From assembly GCA_022497155.1 (NCBI GenBank), contig MU385766.1:62001-126000 (forward strand): 64,000 nt of DNA, written 5' to 3'. Both the position numbers and the translations under genes were made by a program. This stretch comes from Whalleya microplaca (Eukaryota; Ascomycota; Sordariomycetes; Xylariales; Xylariaceae). Each line of letters opens with the position of its first letter. The first letter of the stretch is position 1. Under the pieces are notes generated by a model, which saw only the letters and a program-made list of their open reading frames with translations, was not told where the DNA came from and searched no databases. Positions 23,726 to 35,656 of the stretch are shown here, piece after piece.

Positions 23726-25492
23726 ATGTCGTCCTTTTTCACAGTCCCCGGGGCGCAAAAGAAAAGAAAACGAGCGCCGGTCACCGACGTACCCAAGAAA
23801 CGAGCTGCAATCTCGAATAAAACGTCCAAGGCCCCGTCCCGCCCTGCACCTCCACCGAAGAAACGCGTTGAACGAGACGAGTCAATTTCAGGAAGCGATT
23901 CCGAGAGTGTCGATGATGCTGTACCATATGAGTCTCATGGGTCCGACTCAGACTCGGAAAACGAGGGCGAGACGGCCGCCGAGAAGAGGTTAAGGCTTGC
24001 CGAGCGGTACCTCGAGAATGTGCGGCAAGAGGTCGACGACACAGGCTTCGACGCCGAAGAAATTGACCGCGACATAATAGCGGAGCGTCTACAAGAAGAC
24101 GTCGCCGAGACCAAGGGGAAGGTCTACCGGAAAATTGCCCCAGAGCTGGCCATTGACCAAGCTACACATACGGTCTTCCGCTGTAATACGCACTCGACGA
24201 CCTCCACTGCCATATGTGCTCCTTACGTATATACCGTCTCGAAGGACCGATGTCTTGTCAAGTGGAAAATACAAGAGCTGCCTGCAAACCAATTCCCCCA
24301 GACCACGAAGAAGAAGCCGAAGAAGCCCCCTGCTCCGCCGCGCCGGAAACCCACCAAAGTCGCCATCGTGAAGGGGAACCAGAAGAAGGCAAAGGACAAG
24401 AGCTACCAAGGCCACACGGCCGACATATTATGCGTGGCCGCCTCGCAGGACGGCAAATTCGTCGTCACCGGCGGCGCGGACAACCGCCTCATCGTCTACG
24501 ACGCCAAGTCGCTGAAGCCGCTGCGAGTCTTCACGCACCACCGCGACTCGGTGACGGGTCTCGCGTTCCGCCGCGGCATGAACCAGCTGTACTCGGCCTC
24601 CAAGGACCGGACGGTCAAGGTGTGGAGCCTGGACGAGCTGGCGTACGTGGAGACGCTGTTCGGGCACCAGGACGAGGTCGTCGACCTCGACGCGCTGGCG
24701 CACGAGCGCTGCCTCAGCGTCGGCGCGCGCGACCGCACCGCGCGCCTGTGGAAAGTCGTAGAAGAAACGCAGTTGGTCTTCCGCGGCGGCGCTATCGACC
24801 GCAAGGCCCGCCCCGACGTCGACCCGCGCTCGCTCGCCCACGAGGGCAGCATGGACCGCGTCGCCATGCTCGACGAGGAGCTCTTCGTCACCGGCTCCGA
24901 CAACGGCTCGCTCGCCCTCTGGAGCATCCAGAAGAAGAAGCCCCTGTTCATCGTGCCCCAGGCCCACGGCCTCGATCCCCCCTTGCCCCCCGCGCTGGCC
25001 TCCGCCGAGGAGGACCCCGATCCCCGCGTCGTGGTCCCGCCGCCGCAGCCGCGGTGGATCACCGCCCTAAGGACGCTGCCGTACTCGGACCTCATACTCA
25101 GCGGGAGCTGGGACGGGCATATCCGGGTCTGGAGGCTGAGCGACGACAAGAGGAAGATCGAGCCTGCCGGCATCTTGGGGAGCTCGCCGGCCGCCACGCC
25201 TAATGGTGTGTCTGTGGACGACTCGGACGAGGAGGAGGGACAGGTCAACGGCGTGAACGGCGTAACGCCGTCGCCGTCGCCGTCGCCGTGGCTCGTCAAG
25301 GGCGTCGTGAACGACATCTCGATCCTGGAGCGGGGCGAGCGCGGCAAGGACGGCCTGTGCGTCGTCGTCGGCGTCGGCAAGGAGCACCGCCTGGGCCGGT
25401 GGAAGAAGGTGAAAGGGGGCAAGAACGGCGGCGTGGTGTTCGAGGTGTCGAGAACGAAAAATAAGGTCCTGGAAAACGGCGTCGATGGTTAG
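23726..25492 (+). CDS. RRP9: U3 snoRNP-associated WD40 protein Rrp9/U3-55K
   Basis: An intronless gene of 588 residues. Rrp9 is the WD40 subunit of the box C/D U3 snoRNP in the nucleolar SSU processome, needed for 18S rRNA production. The N-terminus (1-90) is basic then acidic, with KKRKR and DSDSENEGE stretches. Residues 85-130 hold the conserved helix AEKRLRLAERYLENVRQEV followed by DIIAERLQEDV and KVYRKIA, diagnostic of Rrp9. A WD40 propeller follows, with clear repeats such as CVAASQDGKFVVTGGADNRL, LAFRRGMNQLYSASKDRTVK and LSVGARDRTARLW. The last blade has SGSWDGHIRVW. A low-complexity SPSPSPSPW insert sits near residue 515. ATG 23726 is the first in frame and begins the usual SSFFTVPGAQKKRKR. 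The coding sequence is notably GC-rich from 24430 on. Confidence 0.93.
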   Translation: MSSFFTVPGAQKKRKRAPVTDVPKKRAAISNKTSKAPSRPAPPPKKRVERDESISGSDSESVDDAVPYESHGSDSDSENEGETAAEKRLRLAERYLENVRQEVDDTGFDAEEIDRDIIAERLQEDVAETKGKVYRKIAPELAIDQATHTVFRCNTHSTTSTAICAPYVYTVSKDRCLVKWKIQELPANQFPQTTKKKPKKPPAPPRRKPTKVAIVKGNQKKAKDKSYQGHTADILCVAASQDGKFVVTGGADNRLIVYDAKSLKPLRVFTHHRDSVTGLAFRRGMNQLYSASKDRTVKVWSLDELAYVETLFGHQDEVVDLDALAHERCLSVGARDRTARLWKVVEETQLVFRGGAIDRKARPDVDPRSLAHEGSMDRVAMLDEELFVTGSDNGSLALWSIQKKKPLFIVPQAHGLDPPLPPALASAEEDPDPRVVVPPPQPRWITALRTLPYSDLILSGSWDGHIRVWRLSDDKRKIEPAGILGSSPAATPNGVSVDDSDEEEGQVNGVNGVTPSPSPSPWLVKGVVNDISILERGERGKDGLCVVVGVGKEHRLGRWKKVKGGKNGGVVFEVSRTKNKVLENGVDG

Positions 25493-25975
25493 AGTTAGAG
25501 AGAGAATCTAAGGGAGTTTTCTCGAATTGCAAGTATATACGAGCTTGTCGTAGAAGCCGTAGACTTTTCGTGCTGAGTTAGATCTACTCCGGCTACAAAA
25601 TAGATACCCTGCTTAATGTTCATCTTGACATTGTCCATTTAGTTGTGCTAGTTGGTGATGAGACTTTTACGGTTGGTCACTTATGTGGTTGAGTCTAAGC
25701 ATTATACAACCAAAAAGACAATGGCAATCGCTTTAAAGGATAGCCGAGTCTAGAATATAAGCTTAACTTACAAGCCTGGGTCACAGGAAGCCAATTTCGA
25801 CGCTCGTATAACATGAGAAGATCAATTTACTTTGTCCAACGCTGTGGGCACCACAAGATACCTCTCTATATCTTGTGTGTGCACCCATCTATCTATATCT
25901 ACAAAAAAACTTGCTGACTTATTTATTCCCAAGCTAAGCGGAAAGAGGCTCTATATATGTATATACGTATATATC
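25493..25975. other. Convergent RRP9-YPK9 spacer
   Basis: 483 bp of AT-rich 3' flanks of two converging genes. No reading frame or repeat of note. Confidence 0.6.
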
Positions 25976-28900
25976 TCAGGTCTGCTGCATCCGCTCCAGG
26001 ATGATCTTGTACTCTTTACGTTTCTTGGTCGTCTTGGTGATGGCCCTCTTCGCCAAGCCGATGCCCCGGGCCAGACGCTGGAAGACGTAGTCTTCCATGA
26101 CCCAGGCGACGAGGAGGTACGCGAGGCCGAGAACCAGGAGCGTGGCTTTGAAGGACTCGCTGATGTTGGTTAACTGCATCAGTTTCTTGATGCTGTGCGC
26201 TGGTATGAAGACCATGTACATGGTCAAGGCTAGCGCCATAAAAATGGTAGCCATGAACGGCCCTGGACAGGTGTCAGCTTTGCTTTCGGATACATTGAGA
26301 TATAGACTTCTCTGCTTCGCGGTAGGCAAGCTTACAATTTTGCGTCATGGGTTGGCGGAACGGTCGACCAGCGCTGAGAACTACGCCGATGAAGGTGTAC
26401 TCGAAGCAAGAGACGAGGAAGAGGACTGTATTCTCCGAATTCTTGATGTTGGTCTTCTCTGGGTTCACATGAGGCGGTATATACCTATAAAACTTGTGAG
26501 TAAGCGAGACTCAAGATAACAACCTTTGATAGACTTACCAGCTCTGCTTTCGCACAGTAATCCACGCGAAAGCCTGGATTAATATGCATATGGCCATCTG
26601 CCCCAGTAACGGGGTAAGAACCTTCCTTGACACTAGATCTGCAGTCGGTCGCTTTTTGCTTAATACAGGAGATGGCCCAGACCAGCCCACTACATCACAT
26701 CAGTCAATGGTTCAGCTTCTAGATATGTTTCTTGTTCTACTTACTGAAGATGGCAATTGGTAGAATGAGAAGGACATCGATGAAGAGAAACTAGATACCG
26801 TCCGTCAGTGATAACCCAAAGCATGATAGTTGATGAGCTTACCTGGAAGTCTCCTAGATTCGAGGCGGAAGCGTATAAGAAGCTGACAGAAGTGAACTGT
26901 ATTGCAGAGTACAGGCTCATGTACTTGAAACAACTAAAACTAGTCACTAGAGCAGCTCGCCCCTCTCTGAACATACAGTTAGCAACGTGAGTTGATGCTG
27001 GACTTGCGCTTCCTGGTGAAACATACCGAATGACATCCGGAACACATCGGATATCGAATATCCTCGATGTGAACGGGGCTGCAACCGACGCTTCTGCTTC
27101 GGACAGTGAGATCCCAACATCGGCGGCTTTGAGGGCGGCGCAATCGTTTGCCCCGTCTCCGCAGAAGCCGCAGCAATAACCGATGCTTTGAAGCTTTTCA
27201 ACAAGCTCATGCTTCTCGTCCGGCGACATGCGCGCGAATACTCTACCGCGTACAAGCATCTGATGCGTGTTAGCCTTTAGATGCACCAAATGCATACCAC
27301 GGTTGAAGGAAGCTATGCGAAGCCCCTGGTAAAAGAGTAGAATTACTAACCCGCTGCATGGCCTCGTTTGGGGCAAAATCAATTATCCATCGGAAGACGT
27401 CGCCGCTTATTGCTAGTGAGTAGTTCCTGAGATTCGCTATGTCATATGGCAAAGAAGCGTCGCGATTTGCGGGAGCTGGAAGAGGCTATAGATATCCTAG
27501 TCAGTTTTGGGACCCCTTGAGAACTTGGCCGTGGTACGCTTACGAGTAATGTCCGATAGTCCAACTGGTACGCAGGGTCGTCTATACTTTCCCATTCTAA
27601 TCGAGCATTTGGATCACGAGAATTTCCTATCGCCATCGTGTTAGTCGTTGACCCATAAGCTGGTATGAGACCTGTGCGCTTCGAACATAAATGAACTACC
27701 GCTGGGATTAAATGAAACCAGCCACGACTTACCTTCAGCGAAATGGGGCACGAAACAGTGTGCATTTTTCTCGACGAGGCCACAATTTCTGGCTACGCTG
27801 ATTGCCGTTAAGATGTTGTCGCCTGTGACCATGATTGAACCAATATTCGACTGGGTCAGCTCACTGAGAACTGCAGCGGTCGTCGGCTTCAGCTTGTTCT
27901 CAAAAATGATGAAACCGACGAAGTCAAGATCTGCTTCAACCTCTTCTCGCTTCATCTTCTGTGACTTGACCCATGACAGCTTTTTCAAGTGCTTCGTCGC
28001 GCATGCGATGACTCGGTACCCCTTGTGAGTATAGTAGGATAGGAGCTCGTCGTAGTCGTTCGGAACTTCGTACGTTAGGCCTAACAGGACAAAGATCTAG
28101 ACAGGAAAATGGTACTCACAACTTTCAGGCCGGCATATATCTCGCATGCATTCAGGTGCGCCTTTGACGTATACATTGACACTCGGCTGACCGAAAGCCC
28201 GAACAATAACGCTAGCTCTCCGTAGTTGAGAGACGAATTCAAAGGACCTCAGAACCCCAAGCTCTATCGGCGCCTGGGCTCATATTAGTCCATGTTAGGG
28301 GTTATTGTGGGAATAGCACTTACGTTCTGTCCCTGAGTAGTTCCATACTCGTTAGTGTCGTATAGGGTTGCTGGAGGAGGCCGGGCCACGGAGGGAGAGA
28401 GTCCGCCCTGTTCATCTTCATCTTGCTCCGCGCCGCCTTGGCTGCCTTCCTCAAAGATCCAACCAGTAAACTCGAACATTTTTACGTCCAATGGATCTCC
28501 GACAAGCTCACCATCGACAGAGCGGAGAGAGTGGCAAGTGGCCATCGTGAACAGAGCGGCACGATTGGTATCATATTTGTCTCCTGGCTCTGCATCGAGG
28601 CTAGAATGAGGGACTAAAGCCGACGCCCGAGAGACAATCTCGTCAAACTGATTTCTCGATCGAGATACCAGCCGAACACCAAGGATATCTAAACCGTCTT
28701 CCGTCAGGGTGCCCGTCTTGTCGAAACACATGACGTCTAATTTCCCACCGACATTGACCCTCTGTGGACTGATGCAAAATATCTGTTTCGATTTGAGACG
28801 GCTCAGAGCGAAATTTGTTCCTATAGTGAGTGTGGCCGGGAGGGCTGGGGGTACCACGATAGTAATCAAATCCAGAGCCCTGACAATGATCAGGTGCCAA

Positions 28901-30923
28901 GCCACCCCCAGGCGGATGAAGTTGACGAAAGATACCACAAAGCCGAGAATTGCGACACATCCCATGACAGAGATGTACCGGAAAGAGTCGCGGTAGAATT
29001 TGAATCCAGAAGGCTTCGGAAAGAGCATAGAGCGAACAAGGGACCCCTTCGTGGTGTTGAAGCCGGTCCTAACGGCCATGGCCAAAGCGACAGCTTCATC
29101 ATCTCTGTTTCCTTGTGGTTTCCTAGCCCTGATTATTTTTGTTCCGCAAAAGAGAAAATGACGAGCGGCATCAGCCGAAATTGTAGAAGCAGCGAGATTC
29201 ATCACTTGAAGGGTTTCATCCGTGGCGGGAATCTTGGAAACCGGCACCGATTCACCTGTAAGCATACTCTCGTTGACAATACAATCTCCACTTAGAAGGA
29301 GACTATCACTCGGAAACTGCGTGAGGTTAGGGTCGCTGATTTCGTATACATCACCGGGAACCAACTCGCTCGAGAGAACATGAGCCCCTTAAAGTGGTCA
29401 GAAATATGTTACACAATCGGAAAGGGGGCAATTCCCGACTTACAAAATCCGTTGCGAAGGACTCGCACATCGCATTCAAAGCGAGAAATGTCACGGAGAC
29501 GTCTCATTGTCTACACCAGATTAGACAAGGGATGCCCACGCAACTTGATAGGGGATTACTGACTGCTCGCGTTTCTATTAGTGTCGCAATTATGCTACCT
29601 GCCGACATGACGAAGATACAGATAGCATAGTAAAAGTATTCGTCTATGGACCAGAGAAACAAGCTCGCTATTTGGAAAACATAGAATGGGTGGAAGACCT
29701 AGGGCTCGTTAGTCATGACATGAGATGCCACCAAAGATAACCTACCTCGTCCACAAGCAGTTGTAGAATAGATTTCTGCTCAATGTCAATAAGGTTCGGT
29801 CCAAAGACGCGTGCCCTCTGGTCTTTCTCGTCACCGTCAAGGCCACTACGAAGTGGTCGAATGGAGGTCCAGGTCGGATCTTTCCAGCCATTGCAGATGA
29901 CAAATTTGTCCTTCAATGGGTGAAAAAAGAGGCGCACATATCGGTAGTCAAGAGCGCGAAGAGTAGGAATTAAAGGATCAGCGTCATCTTCTAATAATTG
30001 AGCGAACATCTTTTCGGGAGCCCCGAATACTGTGGAGAGGGGACGGCCGTAAGGTTGACTCTGTACTTTAAGCACAGCCATTTCGCCCCATTGGTTCTAG
30101 GAGATGGTCAACATAGCACTTTAGCAGTGATTGAGACACAAAAATCACGATAACGAACCTCAAGTACAACCCATTGGCTATCATGAAGCGGACATGGTTC
30201 GCCCACTAGCTTGACCCGCCATCGAGGGAGCCATCGCAAGACAAGGTAAGCGAGCCCCAATGTTGCGATGCACATAAAGATATAGGCTGCGTAACCAACT
30301 TTTCTCGTACGAAAGCCAGCTATCACAATGGTGAGGTCCTCATTAACCATGTGTAGTTTCTGGCTGACTCGGCCGTGGCCACGCGCACTAGCATCTGTCG
30401 CGGCACTGTCTGAGCGGAGGAGTCTGGCGTGCACAGAACCTCTCGACTGCGTTGACGACCTCCTGCGCATAGCATAGTCCGAGTATGAACTCCGACTTTC
30501 AAGATCCGCCCCTGGGCTCTCTTCTACGTCCTCCTCATCTTCCTCCAAGCCGAAAGGTATCTCATCTACGTCGAATGACACGGCTCCATATTCGCCATAG
30601 ACTACCCCCGGCTCTGGCTCGTTCTCTTCTTCGTTGTAGTATGCAAAGCTCGTAAAGCTCGTCGTCGAGTCTGCGCGCTGCCGGCGATGGGAGAAGGCAG
30701 AAAGGCTTGTGGGCAAACTCTCGGCCATAGGACCAGAGAAAAGCTATAAGATGATCAGTTTAGGACAAACCGAACCCGCAGGTAATGATCACGGATTGCC
30801 TACCTCATCTTGGGCCATCTCGACATCTTCAAATATACTCGAGCTGCTCTGGTTGGAATTGAGCCCATATAACGCTGCAGAACCATTGCGCCTAGGCTGC
30901 GCATCACCATTCTGGCCCTCCAT
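25976..30923 (-). CDS. YPK9: P5B-type transporting ATPase, Ypk9/ATP13A2 family
   Basis: Family role: vacuolar/lysosomal P5B ATPase; the animal homologue ATP13A2 exports polyamines. I read 16 exons: 30804-30923, 30159-30743, 29746-30096, 29564-29698, 29444-29510, 28324-29387, 28120-28273, 27733-28080, 27544-27626, 27351-27485, 27027-27259, 26843-26966, 26745-26790, 26539-26689, 26336-26484 and 25976-26262. All phases close, giving 1343 residues. The N-terminus is long, acidic and Ser-rich. Motifs: LTGES in the actuator domain (about 462), PPALPA in the membrane (about 599), the P5B hallmark as opposed to PPELPM of P5A, the phosphorylation site [12 protein letters not shown] (about 638), MVTGDN, and [16 protein letters not shown] (about 1048). 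About ten membrane segments are expected. The start MEGQNGDAQ is the first ATG in a separate 40-codon exon; the ATG of MAESLPTS in exon 2 is a fallback. Confidence 0.93.
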
Positions 30924-32886
30924 AGTGAACGTCTTCTTCAGTCACTAAGGTGCGAGGTGTCCCAATGCATGTCTCTTCCCCCCTTCACCCGAAGATCCTG
31001 CAAAAACTTCACATAGACTAAGAGAACCAGATCATGGAGTTTCGAGGATTAGGCGTCGGAACCGGCTTCGGGGCTTCGCTATCGGTTGCTTGCTGCGTCG
31101 TGTGAAGCTGGGAGAGCAAAACACATCCGAATAACAGATAGCTCCAGGACAAGGGAGCAGGTGCTAGGTTAGGGGTAACGTTCTTAAATAGGTAGTCTAA
31201 GACTCCTTAGTTGAGTTAAGGATTTGATTATGTGATTCATGGACAACAATGTAGTCTGTTTAAGACTGTGGCATCCAAACATTATATATCACCAATTCAA
31301 CGGGAGCAAGCTCAGATATCTGCTCGACCGCCATGTATCGTTCCTACGTCGGCGGACTTTGGGTTTTGCTCCGATCATTTTTTAACTTACCTAATAATGG
31401 ACTACCTACTAATCTATATCTGGCCTCCATACTCCATACTCCATACCTAGGCAGCCCCTCGATTCTTATCGATAGCGATTGGGATGGAAATTGAGATAAG
31501 GATAAGGATACCGATACCGATAAAGAAATGGCAGACGGCCAGGCAGGCCAGACAGGCCAGACAGGCCAGACAGGCCAGACTAATTTAATAAATTGCAACA
31601 AGCAAGTCGCAGGACGCCATATCCAGATCGTCTTACCCGGCAAGGTAAGACGAGGAACTCTGAATTCTGGAGCACTGACTTCACCCATGCATTGTACATA
31701 CTTGCATGCAGTATGCGCCACCACACAAGTTGACGTGGCTACCTATTTGCGGCATGGTGTGGAAGCCTGTTCACAAGAATCGTCATTAGACGCCTATACA
31801 AGAATGAAGGCCTGTCAACTATCACGACTTTAACTCGTTCCAACTCGTTCCGGGGGGCCAATGCCTAGATCAATGCTGTGGAGTGGATTGAATTCTCTCG
31901 TCGGAAATCCACACCGCTCTCTAGACCGTACTACGTGCATTGTCTTTTTCTAGAGGGCATCGGGTGGACAACCAGAGTCCCGCAGGCCTTGATAACCCTT
32001 GATAGCGTGCTGGAATTGTTCCATGGAGGCACTATAACTGCCTGCTAGCATGTAGTACATGTAGATGAGAATGCGCTAAACTTAAAAGTTCGAAAGCTTG
32101 AGGGTCCCCCAGCTAGGTACGTACATGTAGCGTGGCTAGCATGGAGGCAACTTGGAAGCAGGCAAGGCAGGATGTATGTACATACATATGTAGTGTGTAT
32201 ATGGAGATGTATATGGAGATATGGAGGTAGCTGGGTACCAGAGACATTTGATACCTATCATGGGTTCTTTTCTGCCACAGAGAAGGCGGCATGGCTTTCT
32301 GCTCCCCGTTCCACTGGACCGCTTTTTAATAAAAAGAGAAAAAAAAATTGTCCAAAGACGGCGGCACCCAACAACTTCTTTTTTTTCTTCAACTTTTGGA
32401 GGGGAGTTTTTTAGGCAGGGTTCACCTTTTCCCCCACTTCGCCTCTCCCACCAGTCCAGGCCATCTTCTTGTGCCCTCCTCTCACCAAATTCCCCATCGC
32501 CATTCACTAACTAACTTACTTCACCACACCTCCTACCTGCCTACCTGCCTACTTTCCTCTTCCATCCTCCTCTTTGAACTGGAGTCCAAGTTCAACTTCA
32601 CTTCACATCAATAATTCCATCGCCATTCACCAGCCTGTCATCTCCCCAGACCGGCCACAGTTTATTCCCTAATTCGGCCAGTGGTGATCTACCTTGGTCA
32701 GACCTCTCCCGCATTCACCCTTCTACATTTGCCAAATTCTGATTGATACTTGGCAATTTTTTATTTTCTCTCCTCTGCCATCTTTTCATTTCTAGTTGTG
32801 AGCTTCGGGCTCCTAATTCGCACCGCACGCGCACATCTCCAGGTCAATCACACTTATAGTTACGGACGACTCAAAAGGCATCAACC
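30924..32886. other. Divergent YPK9-NAP1 intergenic region
   Basis: 2 kb of shared upstream DNA. It contains a 6-bp GATAAG/GATACC repeat (31493-31526), a 9-bp minisatellite (31537-31580), (GT)ATGGAGAT repeats near 32198-32228, and a long C/T-rich leader with CTACCTGC repeats (32400-32880), which probably is the NAP1 5' untranslated region. No credible gene. Confidence 0.5.
31493..31580. repeat. Adjacent 6-bp and 9-bp tandem repeats
   Basis: GATAAG GATAAG GATACC GATACC GATAAA at about 31495-31526, then unit GGCCAGACA repeated about 4.9 times at 31537-31580, with one change (GGCCAGGCA) in the first copy. Nothing like a CRISPR repeat-spacer pattern. Confidence 0.9.
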
Positions 32887-34375
32887 ATGGCCGAACCCAT
32901 CAAGAATCGACGTGCAGAGGTTCCTGCTCCGTATGTAGTCACATCGCTGATAGATCCAAATGGGAATTTTTCAGATGCGGGATACTGACGTATTATTTTT
33001 TCTTTGATAGTACCCCGCAGAACACTCCCGCCAGCAATGCCCCGATCTCTTCTCACGCCCAACAACCGGGCGTCGCTAGTATCAAGGAGGGTACGTAGTT
33101 TTCTTCCACTGAAAGACTACCCCTTGGCCCGTCTTTACTAATACACCCTTTACAGAAGATCTTGATCGCCACGCTGCATCCATCTTCGCCCAGAACCCGA
33201 AGCTGGTTCAGATGATCCAAGGTCGCCTCGGTAGTCTCGTCGGCCGATCTTCAGGTTACATCGAGTCGCTACCTGCTCCTGTCCGCCGTCGTGTTGCTGG
33301 CCTGAAGGGCATCCAAAAGGATCATTCGAAACTCGAGGCTGAGTTCCAGGAGGAGGTTCTTCAATTAGAGAAGAAGTACTTTGCCAAGTTTACTCCCCTC
33401 TACCAGAAACGTGCCGAGATTGTCAATGGCAACGCAGAACCCACCGATGAGCAGGTCAAGGTCGGCGAGGAAGAGAACGAGGAGGACGAAGAGGCTAAGG
33501 CCGAGAAGTCTGAAAAGCCTGCCGAGACTGCCGAGAATGCCGAGACTTCTGAGGCTGCCGAGAACGTCGTGGGCATCCCCGAGTTTTGGCTGTCCGCTAT
33601 GAAGAACCAGATTTCGCTGGCTGAGATGATCACTGATCGTGATGAGAGTGCACTTCGTTCTCTGATTGACATCCGAATGGAGTATCTTGACAAGCCTGGA
33701 TTCCGATTGATCTTCGAGTTTGACGAGAACGAGTACTTCACCAACAAGACTATCACCAAGACCTATTTCTACCAGAACGAGAGTGGCTATGGTGGCGATT
33801 TCATCTACGACCATGCTGAAGGCGACAAGATCAACTGGAAGGAGGGTAAGGACCTCACTGTCCGTATCGAGAGCAAGAAGCAGCGAAACAAGAGTAAGCA
33901 TCTTGACCTAGATGATTGATATTCCTTGCTAACTCGGGGTAGACACAAAACAGACCCGAATTGTCAAGAAGACAGTCCCAACAGAGTCTTTCTTCAACTT
34001 CTTCTCGCCCCCTAAGGCTCCTACTGACGATGATGACAACGACGCGGCCTCTGACATTGAGGAGCGCCTGGAGCTAGACTACCAACTTGGAGAGGACATC
34101 AAGGAGAAGTTGATCCCCCGGGCTATCGACTGGTTTACGGGAGAGGCATTGGCTTTTGAGGAGATTGATGATGTTGAGGAGGATGCCTTCGAGGATGAAG
34201 ATGAGGACGATGATGATGACTTAAGTGAGGATCGTGATGATGATGAGGAGGAGGAATCCGATGACGATGTTCGTTCACCTCCCTGCAGACCATTCAGATG
34301 GACAAGAACTAACTTTCGAATTAGGATGATGCGACGAAGCCAAAGCAGGAGGCTCAGGAGTGTAAGCAGAGCTAA
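32887..34375 (+). CDS. NAP1: Nucleosome assembly protein Nap1
   Basis: A histone H2A-H2B chaperone that shuttles between cytoplasm and nucleus. Five exons (32887-32930, 33011-33090, 33156-33893, 33943-34268, 34325-34375) give 412 residues (yeast Nap1 has 417). The NAP fold spans about 60-350: [16 protein letters not shown] (dimerisation helix), [49 protein letters not shown], and SFFNFFSPP. An acidic insert [22 protein letters not shown] region lies near 145-180, and an acidic tail [14 protein letters not shown] lies near 370. The protein ends ECKQS, close to the CKQQ end of animal NAP1L1, which is farnesylated. The TGTAAGC in the last exon could also be read as a splice donor, but the conserved ending favours reading through to the TAA at 34373. 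The start context ACCATGG is strong. Confidence 0.94.
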
Positions 34376-35656
34376 ACTGTATGCTCCTTTGCTCATGCTT
34401 TCTACATAATCCATCTCCGACAGCTTTCCATCAGCCAAGTCAAGGAGGTTAGGCTATACCTATCTCTTGCCATCCGCGCAGTTCTTTCATTCTATCTGTC
34501 ACGACAAAATGTGGTTTGGCCTATTTGCCGACATGTTGCAGAGATCATGGACTGGTGGTCTTTGTGATTTCGCACACAAAATAGACTGGCATTCCTATTA
34601 AGTTCCAGGCTGCTTTTCGGAATTGCGTTCTGTATTGATTGGTAGTGTTCGCTCTTACGTTTCTTTCCCAGCATATGGCTGGACCGGAGTAGTTGGTCGG
34701 CCGGAAAGGTGGCAGCACATTGCCCATAGAGTCAGGTGAACCTAAAGGATAGGCTTCAGGCTGTGATGGGGGAAAAGGATAGTTGTCGACTTGCGAGTAG
34801 GGCATCCTGACAAATAATCACACGAAGTTGACGGAGATGACCCATTGCATATATGTACATGTATGTCGCTATGGACTTGAATCGTCATTCCCTGCGGAAT
34901 TCAGCAACGATGCCTGTATGCATAGGAGGCAAGGAAGTCCAACAGGAAGCTCTTAATAGTGCTAAAAGCTCCAATACCTTGTACAAAGATGCTATGGTGA
35001 CAAGCTACATGTAGACTAGACTCTTATTAAGAATCGTTTCGTAGCATACCTTATAGACATAAGGGGTATATCGAGACTATCCCAGTTAAGATATCGTTTG
35101 TCAACCCTTTGGGCCATTGTTCGTACTGCCTGTCCGATGACGGCAATAAACCATGCAAAATTTTTATTCCTTTTTTCCTGTTGTTTCCATTTCTGTTACT
35201 TCTCTATGGCTTTGTCCTAGCTACTGGTTATACATTGGATGAAATCCATTGCAGATGCTATTTCTGGGGCTAACTGGCAATTATCTGCCACTAATACACT
35301 TCATTCCAAGCTCGTGAGTAGAACCCAGACCCAATGTTGGAGATGCTAAGTTGGGATGGGGAAATCTCAGCGAATCATGTAGCCGCTCTTAGGTGCAAAA
35401 CACATGTTATATCCATATGTCAGCTAACAAGTTAGCAGGAAAGGCCAGAGTTAATTGATTATTAGTCTAATTACATCCCAAGACTTGCGAATCGGACCCT
35501 GGAGAGTAACAAAGTTTTTCCCAAGTTTGAGTCAACACTTACAGTACCTACCCTGCATCCACCTTGAATCCAGATATTTAGAGGTTCTGTGTCACAAATT
35601 ATTGGGATTTATTCCTTCTGCCTCATTCTCTGTTCTACCCCAAAAGGAAAAAAACC
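34376..35656. other. NAP1-SER3 intergenic region
   Basis: 1.28 kb holding the NAP1 3' flank and the SER3 promoter. A minus-strand open frame at 34545-34805 (86 codons) has gene-like codon use but no known match. The SER3-proximal part has a TGAGTCA motif at 35528-35534. Confidence 0.45.
35528..35534. promoter_or_regulatory. Candidate Cpc1/Gcn4 site upstream of SER3
   Basis: TGAGTCA, the core site of the bZIP regulator Gcn4/Cpc1, sits 123 bp before the SER3 start codon. Amino-acid biosynthesis genes are classic targets of cross-pathway control. Several such 7-mers are expected by chance in 64 kb, so the position is the main support. Confidence 0.45.

Noticed and set aside
24214..25203. 329-codon plus-strand open frame
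   Set aside because: It overlaps RRP9 in another frame and gives Arg/Pro/Gly-rich sequence. The RRP9 frame has clear WD40 repeats.
31537..31580. Possible CRISPR-like array
   Set aside because: The 9-bp units are contiguous without unique spacers, so this is a simple minisatellite.
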